The notes under the pieces: generated by a model
The model's input: the letters and a program-made list of their open reading frames with translations, nothing else
What the model was told of the DNA's origin: nothing
The model's database searches: none
In this document: in pieces, positions 45,739 to 54,655 of the stretch
Numbering within the stretch: position 1 is the stretch's first letter
Layout of the letters: the number at the start of each line of letters is the position of its first letter
Position numbers and translations under genes: made by a program
DNA from: Mycoplasmatota bacterium
Lineage (GTDB): Bacteria; Bacillota_I; Bacilli_A; RF39; UBA660
Length of the DNA: 64,000 nt
Direction: 5' to 3'
NCBI GenBank assembly: GCA_022774645.1
Contig: JALFKQ010000026.1
Location: forward strand, 124,001-188,000

Positions 45739-48281
45739 TATAAACTTTTTGCTCCTTCCATTTCGTAGGCTTCAGCTTTACCAAATTGTAATGTTGGATT
45801 AGTAGCATATATTAGAAAGTCTCTTTGTATTCTTGGATTTAAATCTACAAATTCTTGATTGGCAACTTTTTCATATTCCTTAAAAGGATCTACTCCTGAT
45901 AAACTGTAATATGATGTTTGCTTTTTTAAGTCTTCTAATCTTTCTAAATGATTTATCCAATATGTATCAACAACATTTAACATATTTCTCTTTGTAATAT
46001 CTATGCTTTCTCTTGTAGTAAGGTTTATTTTTACTTTTTTTAATAATTCTCTTTCTATAGCCTCTTTAAATGGTTTTAAATTTCTTGTCTCTGGTATTTT
46101 TACATTTACTAATCCATTTAAGTTTTGTCTTATTTCTTCCGCTGTACAATTATTAACTAAATAATCAGCATAACTTGGTATTATTTTATTAAATAAACTT
46201 CTTACATCTGTACTATCTAATATTACATCTCTTTGAGCATACATAAGATCTTTTTGTTTAGTCATTACTTTACCATATTTTTCACTCATTCTTCTTGCTT
46301 TACTTTCTAATCCTTCTTGTGTTTTTTGACATCTATCAACATATTTAACAATGTTTGAATCTTCTATTTCTTTGTTTGGACTTTTTGTAAGTTTTCTAGC
46401 TAAATCAAATAGTTTTTCGTATGCTCTTGTTTTAACAAGTTCATCTTCTAATGAAGAAAAATATTTTGTTTTGCCAGGTTCTCCTTGTCTCGATGCTCTT
46501 CCTCTTAATTGATAATCTATTCTTTCATTATTATTTCTAGATGTACCAATTACATATAAACCACCTAATTCTTTTACACCTTCTCCAAGCTTAATGTTAC
46601 TACCTCTTCCGGCCATATTTGTTGCAACAGTAACTCTACCTTTCATACCAGCACTTTCAATTATTTCATCTTCATATTCATTATTAACAGCATTTAATAA
46701 CTGATGTCTAATTCCTTCCTCTGCTAATAATTTACTTATCATTTCACTTTCTTCTACACTAGTAGTACCAATTAATACCGGTTGAAGTGTTTCTTGTGCT
46801 TTTAAAACCTCATTAATTATTGCTTTATACTTGGCTTTTTTAGTTAAGTATACTGAATTTTTCAAATCTCTTCTTATATTTGGAAGTCTACTTGGAACTT
46901 CATATGTAGGCAAGTTATATATTTCATTAAATTCTTCGATGTTGCTCGTACCTGTCATTCCACTAACACCACTTTTATATTTACTTATAAAATCTGGATA
47001 AGTACAAGTTGCTGTTGTTACAGTCGGAGCTTGAATTGCTACATGATATCCTTTTCCTTCTGCTAACATTTCTTCTTTTGCTTCTAATGCTTCGTGTAAA
47101 CCTCTTCCCCTTCTTCTTCCTGGAGTAAGCCTTCCAGTACTTTCATCTATCAAAACTATTTCTTTTCTAGGCTTTTTATTAGGTTTTACTGGCACACTAC
47201 TTAAAATATAGTGCTCTCCTTTTTTGTAATAATATTTTGCTAAAATACAGTTTTCTACAGCTATTACATAATTCATATAGTTTTCTTGTTCTTCTATACT
47301 TAATTTAGATACATCAACATTACCATATATTTTTTTATATAATTTTTCACTGAATATTACTCTCTGATCATCTAAATATAATAAACAATCTTCACTAAAT
47401 CTTATATCTTTATCTTTACCTAATTGGTCTTGATTTTCTATTTTACAAGTAAGTGTGTCAGCAAGTCGCATAGCTTTTCTGTACATTTCTCTATTTAAAT
47501 TGTTTCTTCTTTTGAATTCTTCTTCACCAATATCAGCTTTTCTCTGTCCTGGATATGATCCACTTATTATAAGCGGGATAGTTGCATCATCTAGTAATAT
47601 ACTATCAGCTTCATCTATAATTGCATAATTAAAAGATTTTCCATAATTACTGTCATTTTTGCCTTCTGGATTAAATACTCTATCTTCTTTTTTTGTAGCT
47701 GTATTATCAAGTAAATAATCAAATGCTAATGTTTTAGCTGTACCATAAACTATATCGCATTTATATCTTTCTCTTCTTTCATCTCTAGTCATTCTTTCAT
47801 TACCATATACTACAGATGATGATAAACCTAATAAATCATATACTGGTTGTGTTTCTTTTAAATCTCTTCCGATTAGATAGTCATTTGCTGTTATAACATG
47901 CACACCTTTTCCATCTAATGCATTTAAATAGGCTTCGATTATTTGTATATATGTTTTACCTTCACCTGTTTTTACTTCAGCTATTGTTCCTTCTCTCATA
48001 GCAAGTGCAGCTTCTATTTGTACATCATAAAAACTAATATTAAGAGCCTGTTCAGCTGCTAAATAACATAATGCTGTTGCTTCAATAACATTATCTTCAA
48101 CAGTAGTTTTGCCACTTCTTATAGCGGCCATTAAAGTTCTACTTCTTTTATTTATTTCTTCTTTGCTTATACCTTTTTTCTTATAATAATTTATGGTTCT
48201 TTTTACTTCTTTAACCATGTTTCTTATTCTTCTTTGATTATTCCTAGTATAATTTCCAAATATTTTGTCAGATAAACTCAT
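45738..48281 (-). CDS. secA2: SecA-family preprotein translocase ATPase, probably SecA2
   Basis: 847 aa. SecA drives proteins through SecYEG by ATP hydrolysis. TGEGKT (105-110) and DEAD (223-226) are the Walker motifs; the helicase II block (MAGRGSNIKLG, DYQLRGRASRQGEPG) and the preprotein cross-linking and wing domains follow. It departs from SecA1 consensus (GRGTDI, NQLRGRSGRQGDPG) and has no C-terminal zinc-binding tail. In Bacillota a second, divergent SecA usually exports selected surface proteins, and here the neighbours are a signal-peptidase-like gene and a divergent sortase substrate. AGGTGAT precedes the ATG. Whether secA1 exists elsewhere cannot be seen. Confidence 0.88.
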   Translation of the reverse strand: MSLSDKIFGNYTRNNQRRIRNMVKEVKRTINYYKKKGISKEEINKRSRTLMAAIRSGKTTVEDNVIEATALCYLAAEQALNISFYDVQIEAALAMREGTIAEVKTGEGKTYIQIIEAYLNALDGKGVHVITANDYLIGRDLKETQPVYDLLGLSSSVVYGNERMTRDERRERYKCDIVYGTAKTLAFDYLLDNTATKKEDRVFNPEGKNDSNYGKSFNYAIIDEADSILLDDATIPLIISGSYPGQRKADIGEEEFKRRNNLNREMYRKAMRLADTLTCKIENQDQLGKDKDIRFSEDCLLYLDDQRVIFSEKLYKKIYGNVDVSKLSIEEQENYMNYVIAVENCILAKYYYKKGEHYILSSVPVKPNKKPRKEIVLIDESTGRLTPGRRRGRGLHEALEAKEEMLAEGKGYHVAIQAPTVTTATCTYPDFISKYKSGVSGMTGTSNIEEFNEIYNLPTYEVPSRLPNIRRDLKNSVYLTKKAKYKAIINEVLKAQETLQPVLIGTTSVEESEMISKLLAEEGIRHQLLNAVNNEYEDEIIESAGMKGRVTVATNMAGRGSNIKLGEGVKELGGLYVIGTSRNNNERIDYQLRGRASRQGEPGKTKYFSSLEDELVKTRAYEKLFDLARKLTKSPNKEIEDSNIVKYVDRCQKTQEGLESKARRMSEKYGKVMTKQKDLMYAQRDVILDSTDVRSLFNKIIPSYADYLVNNCTAEEIRQNLNGLVNVKIPETRNLKPFKEAIERELLKKVKINLTTRESIDITKRNMLNVVDTYWINHLERLEDLKKQTSYYSLSGVDPFKEYEKVANQEFVDLNPRIQRDFLIYATNPTLQFGKAEAYEMEGAKSL

Positions 48282-48307
48282 ATTCTATCACCTATTCTTA
48301 TATATAA

Positions 48308-48336
48308 ATGATATCATTTTGATGCTGATTTTTCAA
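48308..48336 (-). promoter_or_regulatory. Promoter of secA2
   Basis: TTGAAA (48331-48336), 17-base spacer, TATCAT (48308-48313) on the minus strand. Confidence 0.6.
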
Positions 48337-48383
48337 TAATCAATCACTTTTTTAGTTAAAAATCATATTTTATATATTATTAC

Positions 48384-48412
48384 TTGACAATAAATGAATT
48401 ATGCTTTATAAT
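48384..48412 (+). promoter_or_regulatory. Consensus promoter of the FPRTG surface protein
   Basis: TTGACA (48384-48389), 17-base spacer, TATAAT (48407-48412): both hexamers match consensus exactly, so expression is expected to be high. Confidence 0.9.
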
Positions 48413-48423
48413 ATGGAGCTATA

Positions 48424-48472
48424 AACACGGGGGGTTTGGTTGAAATATCTTTATTTCTTCCAAAAGAGTGTT
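48424..48472 (+). ncRNA. Structured 5' leader hairpin overlapping the leader ORF
   Basis: Three successive paired blocks are visible: AACAC (48424-48428) with GTGTT (48468-48472), TTTGG (48435-48439) with CCAAA (48460-48464), and GAAATA (48442-48447) with TATTTC (48452-48457), loop TCTT. The G6 run at 48429-48434 is left in an internal loop. It could hide or expose the start of the leader ORF. No known riboswitch class was matched. Confidence 0.4.
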
Positions 48473-48499
48473 AATAAATTTTGGGAGGAATTAAAATGA
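48440..48499 (+). CDS. Putative 19-aa leader peptide ahead of the surface protein
   Basis: TTG at 48440 is 5 bases after a G6 run (48429-48434), the same type of ribosome binding site used by real genes here (208, 16513, 34988). The frame reads MKYLYFFQKSVNKFWEELK and ends in UGA that overlaps the next gene's ATG (ATGA, 48496-48499). The arrangement suggests translational coupling or an attenuation-type leader. The G6 is otherwise hard to explain in such AT-rich DNA. Not tested by any comparison. Confidence 0.5.
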   Translation: MKYLYFFQKSVNKFWEELK

Positions 48500-49956
48500 A
48501 AAAAGTTTTATCATTTTTAATGGCTTTTTCATTATTATTTAGTACAGTTAGTGCTACTGAAACTGAACTAAACAATGAAGAAATTAAAAATGAAGTTGTT
48601 ACTAATGAAATAACAGAAGAAGTAAAAGCAACTAATGAAGAAGTTACTGAAAATAATCAAGAAAATGATTACAAATGGTCTGCTATACAACCAGGAACTA
48701 CTACAACAAGTGATGGTATTAAAATTGATTATGAATATAAAGGAACAAATAATCAAAATCAACATGTATTTGGATTAGTTTATACTATACCTGAAGATTA
48801 TGAAAAAGAAACAATTACAATCAATCCAGAAATATTTGAAGTAATTGGATGGGCACAACATAATGAAGAAAAGAAAGTTCCATATATATTGCCAACTCAA
48901 ACATTAATAGTAAATGTAACTATAATTAATAAATCAAAATATAATTATAATTACGATAAAAATTCTTTTGTAATATATCCATACACAGCTGATGAACAAG
49001 AAGCAATTAATTATAAAAGATTAGACTCAGATCAAAAAACATTTAATAATGAAGATGTTACAGAATTACAACAATTCGTAAGAACTGATAATGTAGCATT
49101 AAGAAATCTAAATCTTAGTAGAAGTGAAATGAGTACTGAAAATATCGATAAAGCATTAAAAGAAAAAGGTTACAAAGGTTTTGAAGAATTATGTAAATAT
49201 TATCTAGACTTCTTTAATGATTTTTATGGATATGGTAAAAACGGTAAAAATAAAGTAACTAAATTATCAGATTTTACACCATCAGAAATAGCAAATGGTA
49301 TCTTTGGTGGATTTACTACAAAATATCTAGAAGAAAATGCTGAACTTATTGCATTACATTTTGATTTTACATTTAATTATGGTATGGGAATTTCATTAGG
49401 GGATCAAAAAATAGATGATTCTAATCAACATGAGTATAGTGTTGGTGAATATATGAGAAACGAATCTAAAGGTGACGATAAAATAGAAGAAAATATTGGA
49501 AATCTTAAAAGCAACGATAAAAAAGATATCGATATGAACTTCCATTTTAGTGGTCCATTATTAACTAATGCATGGCAAGGTTATAAATTAACTGGACATA
49601 GTCACTTATCATATACAGCAGCAAAAGGAAATTTAACTGTTAAGTATGTAGATGAAAACGGAAAAGAACTAGCTGATACAATTTATAATAGCGAAATGGT
49701 TGGTAAAGAATATACAACTGAAGAAAAAGAATTTCAATATTATGAACTTCTAAAAGTTGAAGGAAATAAAACTGGTATATATACTGAAGAAGATACTCTT
49801 GTAGTATATGTATATACTTATGTTGGTGGTACTGGTGGAGATGATCCAGACTTCCCAAGAACAGGTATTGAAAGCAATAATATAGTTGAAATTATTTCTA
49901 TGTTAAGTTTAGTAGCACTTGGTACAACTATCTTACTTAAAAAGAAATTAATGTAA
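48496..49956 (+). CDS. Sortase-anchored surface protein with MucBP-like repeat
   Basis: 486 aa from ATG 48496 with GGGAGG upstream; a TTG at 48481 would destroy that site. Signal peptide with cleavage near STVSA/TE, an acidic Glu/Asn/Thr-rich stretch, a large extracellular domain (about 50-370) without recognised family, and a MucBP-type domain near the end (LTVKYVDENGKELA ... TLVVYVYTYV, about 378-446). The anchor is FPRTG (about 453-457), a variant of LPXTG, then a hydrophobic helix and the tail LLKKKLM. The sortase B gene at 50710 is its likely partner. Driven by a consensus promoter and probably highly expressed. Confidence 0.85.
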   Translation: MKKVLSFLMAFSLLFSTVSATETELNNEEIKNEVVTNEITEEVKATNEEVTENNQENDYKWSAIQPGTTTTSDGIKIDYEYKGTNNQNQHVFGLVYTIPEDYEKETITINPEIFEVIGWAQHNEEKKVPYILPTQTLIVNVTIINKSKYNYNYDKNSFVIYPYTADEQEAINYKRLDSDQKTFNNEDVTELQQFVRTDNVALRNLNLSRSEMSTENIDKALKEKGYKGFEELCKYYLDFFNDFYGYGKNGKNKVTKLSDFTPSEIANGIFGGFTTKYLEENAELIALHFDFTFNYGMGISLGDQKIDDSNQHEYSVGEYMRNESKGDDKIEENIGNLKSNDKKDIDMNFHFSGPLLTNAWQGYKLTGHSHLSYTAAKGNLTVKYVDENGKELADTIYNSEMVGKEYTTEEKEFQYYELLKVEGNKTGIYTEEDTLVVYVYTYVGGTGGDDPDFPRTGIESNNIVEIISMLSLVALGTTILLKKKLM

Positions 49957-49968
49957 TAATTTTATAAT

Positions 49969-49999
49969 AAAAATCGTACTTTTAATGGTACGATTTTTT
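49969..49999 (+). terminator. Terminator of the surface-protein gene
   Basis: AAAAATCGTAC / GTACGATTTTT perfect 11-bp stem with an 8-base loop and a T6 run. Confidence 0.9.
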
Positions 50000-50024
50000 A
50001 TTTGTTTTTAATTAAAATATAAAC

Positions 50025-50577
50025 TCATTTTAATTTTTCTATTGCTTCAATAGATAATCCAGTAAACTTAGATATTTTTTCTATAGGTTCACCTTCTTCA
50101 AGCATCTTTTTAGCCATAGATAAATTTGCTTCTTCTCTACCTTCTTCTTTTCCAAACTCTCTTGCTTCTAATTTATCCATATAAGCATTATCTTCTTCTA
50201 CACTCATCCATCCTTTGTAGTATTCTTCTTCACTCATATTCATTAGTTTCTCACTAAAATCTTCCATAACTTCATCCCCATTATTCCTAATGATTTCTTT
50301 TCTCTCTTCAGAGTTAGTTATTATCATTGATAAATATAAGTATAACTTATCACTTACATCTCCATTATAACATTCATATAATATTTTTTCCATATTATAT
50401 TCTATTATTTTAAAGTTCTCTACAAATTTTCTTTTATCATCACTTTGAATATAATATTCTCTATTTAATTCAGTATAATTACATCTTCTATTTATATTTA
50501 TTTGATACTGTTCTTCCTTTTACAAATACATTTGGTACCTTAAGTTCTGGATTAAGTATTATCATTTCTTCTATCAT
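50025..50577 (-). pseudogene. Decayed Rpn/PD-(D/E)XK transposase-like nuclease gene
   Basis: The intact C-terminal frame from ATG 50393 gives 122 aa ending KEEGREEANLSMAKKML...SKFTGLSIEAIEKLK, the helical tail typical of Rpn (recombination-promoting nuclease) / PDDEXK_2 proteins. Upstream, the same frame continues without an ATG (YTELNREYYIQSDD, KIIEYN), and an ATG at 50577 (MIEEMIILNPEL) is in another frame. The catalytic N-terminal half is missing, so this is a remnant. The 317 bases between 50393 and 50710 therefore hold only decayed coding sequence, copy B of the 25-base repeat and the sortase terminator. Confidence 0.7.
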
Positions 50578-50643
50578 TTTATTTTCCTTTCTTATTTAAG
50601 AGAACTTTAGGCCTATATTTTCCCTCTAATATTATTATTCGAA

Positions 50644-50668
50644 ATAAAATGATAAAACACTTCTTTTT
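50644..50668. repeat. 25-base direct repeat, copy B
   Basis: Identical to 43003-43027 and in the same orientation. It lies upstream of the Rpn remnant, as copy A lies upstream of the 61-aa gene. Confidence 0.75.
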
Positions 50669-50682
50669 TATAAATTATAAAA

Positions 50683-50708
50683 TTAAAAAGATAATCATAA
50701 GATTACCT
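50683..50708 (-). terminator. Terminator of sortase B
   Basis: AGGTAATC / GATTATCT (one G-U) stem with 4-base loop, then TTTTTAATTT on the minus strand. Confidence 0.75.
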
Positions 50709-50709
50709 T

Positions 50710-51660
50710 TTACTCATTGTCAACTCTTTTACCTATTACTAACATTAACTTACCTTTATATTTACCAAATAAACATGTTTGTAATACTATTATTTTATCA
50801 TTTTCAGTTAATTTAGTATCAGTTTTAAATATGCTTCTATTTTTAAGTCTATTGAAATGTTTTAACCAATCACTATTTTTAGTATATTTTATATTCATGT
50901 GTTCTTCTGTTCCAACTTTTTCGCCAATAACTATACTAAATATTTCATATTTTTGAATTTCATTATCTACTTTGAATTCTATATATCTATGTTCTTCAAA
51001 ATAAGCTTTTTTTAAATAATTTTCAAGTGTTTTAAATGGAGGATTATACTTTTTATTACTGTGATTATGACCATATATATTTATTTGTTTACTGTCTTTA
51101 TTTAACCTATAATCCATAAATGTACTTCCAATAACACTTCTTTTTTTACTTAATGAATACTTTAAATAATATTGATTATCTTTTGTTTGTACTACTGGTG
51201 TATAAATTTCATTATCTATATTTAATATACCAATAACATCATTATTATTATATTTTGTTTTTAATTCAGCTATTTCTTCTTTTACAGTTTTCTTAGGTAT
51301 ATCAATATCAGTAGAATTATTATCAGGTTTTACTAATTTACTTTCATCTATTTCTTTAATAGTAATTTCTTCTTCTTTTCTCTTTTGAATTAGAAAATAG
51401 AAACTTATTATCACAACTATAACTAATACAGCTATTATTATATTAAAGATTAATTCTCTTTTGTTAGATTTTTCTTTTATAACTTTATCAGTTTTTTTAT
51501 TTTTGATTTCACTATTTTTATTAGATTTATTTTTGCTAGTTTTATTTGTGTTATTTGAAACTTTTGATTTTTGTACAGTCGTCTTCTTTTTTGAATTAGT
51601 AGTTTTTCTCTTTTTAGTTGTTGATTTTTTCTTTTTAATATTCTTTTTTTTATTTGCCAT
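50710..51660 (-). CDS. srtB: Class B sortase with Lys-rich cytoplasmic tail
   Basis: 316 aa. Sortases cleave anchor motifs such as LPXTG and attach the protein to cell wall. The N-terminal 68 residues are almost only Lys, Ser, Thr and Asn, an unusual cytoplasmic tail; a membrane helix spans about 70-91; the sortase fold follows. The class B pattern is clear: IGILNIDNEIYTPVVQ (143-158), QYYLKYSL, catalytic His in IYGHNH (His198), Cys in VLQTC (Cys296) and Arg in VIGKR (Arg312). GAGGT precedes the ATG. It lies 8 bases after dnaE, so it may be read from the dnaE transcript. The likely substrate is the FPRTG protein at 48496. Confidence 0.92.
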   Translation of the reverse strand: MANKKKNIKKKKSTTKKRKTTNSKKKTTVQKSKVSNNTNKTSKNKSNKNSEIKNKKTDKVIKEKSNKRELIFNIIIAVLVIVVIISFYFLIQKRKEEEITIKEIDESKLVKPDNNSTDIDIPKKTVKEEIAELKTKYNNNDVIGILNIDNEIYTPVVQTKDNQYYLKYSLSKKRSVIGSTFMDYRLNKDSKQINIYGHNHSNKKYNPPFKTLENYLKKAYFEEHRYIEFKVDNEIQKYEIFSIVIGEKVGTEEHMNIKYTKNSDWLKHFNRLKNRSIFKTDTKLTENDKIIVLQTCLFGKYKGKLMLVIGKRVDNE

Positions 51661-51668
51661 ATGTACCT

Positions 51669-54569
51669 CTATATTTGAAACATACCATATACTATTAACT
51701 GATATGATTCTTCTCTTTTTTCTACTTTTGCATTTACTTTATATACTTTATTTTTATCTAAATTAGTAATCTTTAATAATGCATCACTAAACATTACGGC
51801 TTCTATGGTACCATAATCATCACTAAATTTCAAGAAACACATGTTATCATTATTCTTTGTTTTTATCATTTTAGTATCTTCTAAAAATAATATTAGACTT
51901 ATTATTTTATTATAATATTTTGATAGTTCATTTAACTTAATATATCCTTCTCTTATATATTTAGTTACTGGATGTTTAGATAAATAAAATCCATAATTAT
52001 TTATTTCATTATCAATAGTTTCTATATCATTAAAATCTTCTATTTCTTGTAACATAGGTGGATTATCCATAACTATATTCAGATCTTTACAAAGCACTGC
52101 ATAATTTATAATTTCATCTAATGCCCCAATTGTAGCTTTTTTATTGATATTAAAACTATCAAATGCTCCACAAACTATTAATGAAATAATTATTCTTTTA
52201 TTTATATTCTTACCATAACATCTTATCATAAAATCATTAAATGATTTGAATTCGCTTTTATTTCTTTCATTAATTATTTCATCACTTACAATACCAGATA
52301 TATTTTTAATTATATTAAATGGTAATCTTAAATTATTATTTTCATTATTATTTTTATCGGTAATAAATTCTTTTGTACTTTTATTTATATCAACTTTCAA
52401 AAATTTAATATTCATCTTTTTAGATTCTTCTATATAATCTTTTATTTTATCTGATGAAATATTCATATTAAGTAAGTTTCTCATAAAATACTTTGTATAA
52501 TGGCTCTTTAGGTATGCCATTTGATATGCCACTAATGAATAAACTACAGAGTGTGATTTATTAAATCCATATGATGAAAATTTTATTATTAAATCATAAA
52601 GTTCTAAGGCTATTTTTTCATCATATCCATGTTTAATAACTCCATTTATAAACTTTGATTTAGATTTTTCTATTATATCAGCTTTCTTTTTAGACATAGC
52701 TCTTCTTATTAAATCTGCCTCTGCATAAGTATATCCACCAATAAGCCTTAATATTTCAAGTACTTGTTCTTGATAAATGATTATTCCATATGTGCTTTTT
52801 AAGATAGGTTCCAATTCTTTTACCAAGTATGTTACTTTCTTCTTACCTTCTTTTCTTAATATATATTCACCTATCATATCTCTTGGACCTGGTCTATATA
52901 ATGCTATTGCATCTACTAATGTATTAAAATTATCTACTTTTAATTGTTTTAGGAAGTTTTTCATACCACTACTTTCAAATTGAAATATTCCTGTAGTGTA
53001 TGCACTACTAAATATTTTTAATGTTTTTGGATCATTTAATGGTATATTATTTAAATCAATATCATAGTTATCATTTTTGATATCATTTACTATATTAGAA
53101 ATAGTGTTAAGATTTTTAATTGATAAGAAGTCCATTTTTAAAAGACCAAGACTTTCTATATATTCCATACTATAACCAGTCAAAATTATATTATTACTTT
53201 TGTATAATGGCATAAAATTATTAAGTGATATATCACTAATAACAACACCAGCTGCATGCATACTTGTATTCTTTTTAAGACCACATAGTTTATTACAACA
53301 GTTTACTAAGTATCTAATATTATTATTTTTACTAACTAAATTTACAAATGATTTATTACTTTTTAAACTTATAAAATCTTTTTCATCATTTATAGTTTTA
53401 CATATATTATCAATAACTATATTATCATATTTAAGTACTCTACCCATGTCTCTTATTATTTGTTTTGGTAACATTGTATTAAATGATATAATTCTTGCTG
53501 TTTTATCATGACCATATTTATCACTTACATATTCTATTACATTATCTCTTTTAGTATTATCAAAATCTATATCTATATCTGGCATAGTAATTCTATCTGG
53601 ATTTAAAAATCTTTCAAATATTAAACTATATTTAAGAGGATCTACATTAATTATACCTAAACTATAATTAACAAGCGATGCAGCTCCACTACCTCTTCCA
53701 GGGCCAACATAAATATTATGTTTTTTAGCATATAAAACGAAATCATAAACTATTAAGAAATAGTCTACAAAATTCATTTTCTCTATAACAGATAGTTCAT
53801 ACATTAATCTATTTTTATAAATATCTGGTACTACATTATTTAATCTTTTTTCCAGTCCTTTTTTAGCAAGAGCTTTTAAATAAGAAAGAGAATTATCATT
53901 ATATACTGGTATATGTAATTTAGTTTCTGGTAGTTCTATATCTATAAGATTTGCAAATTCTATTGTAGTATCTGTATCACTATCACTAATATTTAATTTA
54001 AAATAACTATCATATATATTTATTTTTTCATCAATTGTTTTTGCCTCATCTATGTATTTTAAATATTTAAAATATTCTTTATCTTCCTCATCAAAATATC
54101 TTATCATATCCATATATACAATATTATCAGTTAATTTTGATGCGATTTCTTTAGTCTTTGAATTATGATATTTTATATAAATATTATCAAAGTATTTACT
54201 TAATTCTTCGTAATATTTGGCACTAGTTACAATTATTAAATCACTAGAATTATCTTTTATGTAATCTATACTTAATTTTTCTTCAATATTCTTATATGAA
54301 ACTATTTTAAAAAGATTAGTAAGTCCATTATAGTTTTTAGCATAAAGTAACATATATAAATCATCTATTTTAATTTCTGTTCCTATAATTGGTTTTATAT
54401 TATTTTTATTACATTCATTAATAAATTCCATTGTACCAAACATATTTGTATCTGTTATTCCAAGAGCATATATTTCTTTTTTTAATGCAAAAGAAATAAG
54501 ATCTTTAGTTCTTATTAAACTATTCATTAAATCATATTCAGTTTTAATATTAAGTGGAATATATTTCAT
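51669..54569 (-). CDS. dnaE: DNA polymerase III alpha subunit, DnaE type
   Basis: 966 aa from ATG 54569 with GAGGT upstream. It is the lagging-strand or error-prone polymerase of Bacillota, alongside PolC elsewhere. Polymerase motifs are clear: GPGRGSGAASLVNYSLG (about 295-311), PDIDIDF with two catalytic aspartates (about 338-344), RPGPRDMIGEYI (about 563-574), and the finger Arg/Lys cluster. The N-terminal PHP domain is degenerate: the usual H-x-H metal motif reads IPLNIKTEYDL, so no metal-dependent nuclease activity is expected. It is shorter than Bacillus DnaE (about 1115 aa) and ends soon after the OB-fold (TIEAVMFSDALLK). Confidence 0.95.
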   Translation of the reverse strand: MKYIPLNIKTEYDLMNSLIRTKDLISFALKKEIYALGITDTNMFGTMEFINECNKNNIKPIIGTEIKIDDLYMLLYAKNYNGLTNLFKIVSYKNIEEKLSIDYIKDNSSDLIIVTSAKYYEELSKYFDNIYIKYHNSKTKEIASKLTDNIVYMDMIRYFDEEDKEYFKYLKYIDEAKTIDEKINIYDSYFKLNISDSDTDTTIEFANLIDIELPETKLHIPVYNDNSLSYLKALAKKGLEKRLNNVVPDIYKNRLMYELSVIEKMNFVDYFLIVYDFVLYAKKHNIYVGPGRGSGAASLVNYSLGIINVDPLKYSLIFERFLNPDRITMPDIDIDFDNTKRDNVIEYVSDKYGHDKTARIISFNTMLPKQIIRDMGRVLKYDNIVIDNICKTINDEKDFISLKSNKSFVNLVSKNNNIRYLVNCCNKLCGLKKNTSMHAAGVVISDISLNNFMPLYKSNNIILTGYSMEYIESLGLLKMDFLSIKNLNTISNIVNDIKNDNYDIDLNNIPLNDPKTLKIFSSAYTTGIFQFESSGMKNFLKQLKVDNFNTLVDAIALYRPGPRDMIGEYILRKEGKKKVTYLVKELEPILKSTYGIIIYQEQVLEILRLIGGYTYAEADLIRRAMSKKKADIIEKSKSKFINGVIKHGYDEKIALELYDLIIKFSSYGFNKSHSVVYSLVAYQMAYLKSHYTKYFMRNLLNMNISSDKIKDYIEESKKMNIKFLKVDINKSTKEFITDKNNNENNNLRLPFNIIKNISGIVSDEIINERNKSEFKSFNDFMIRCYGKNINKRIIISLIVCGAFDSFNINKKATIGALDEIINYAVLCKDLNIVMDNPPMLQEIEDFNDIETIDNEINNYGFYLSKHPVTKYIREGYIKLNELSKYYNKIISLILFLEDTKMIKTKNNDNMCFLKFSDDYGTIEAVMFSDALLKITNLDKNKVYKVNAKVEKREESYQLIVYGMFQI

Positions 54570-54606
54570 TTGATACCTCAATTTAATTATACAATATTTT
54601 GGTCAA

Positions 54607-54631
54607 AAGAAAAAGTAGGAAACCCTACTTA
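54607..54631 (-). terminator. Terminator downstream of the pilin/BspA gene
   Basis: AAGTAGG / CCTACTT 7-bp stem with 4-base loop, then TTTTCTTTT on the minus strand. Confidence 0.7.
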
Positions 54632-54655
54632 TTATCTCATATATATTTATATGTA

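Noticed and set aside
48568..48765. Minus-strand frame opposite the FPRTG protein
   Set aside because: Antisense shadow rich in Phe/Ile/Cys with no start signals.
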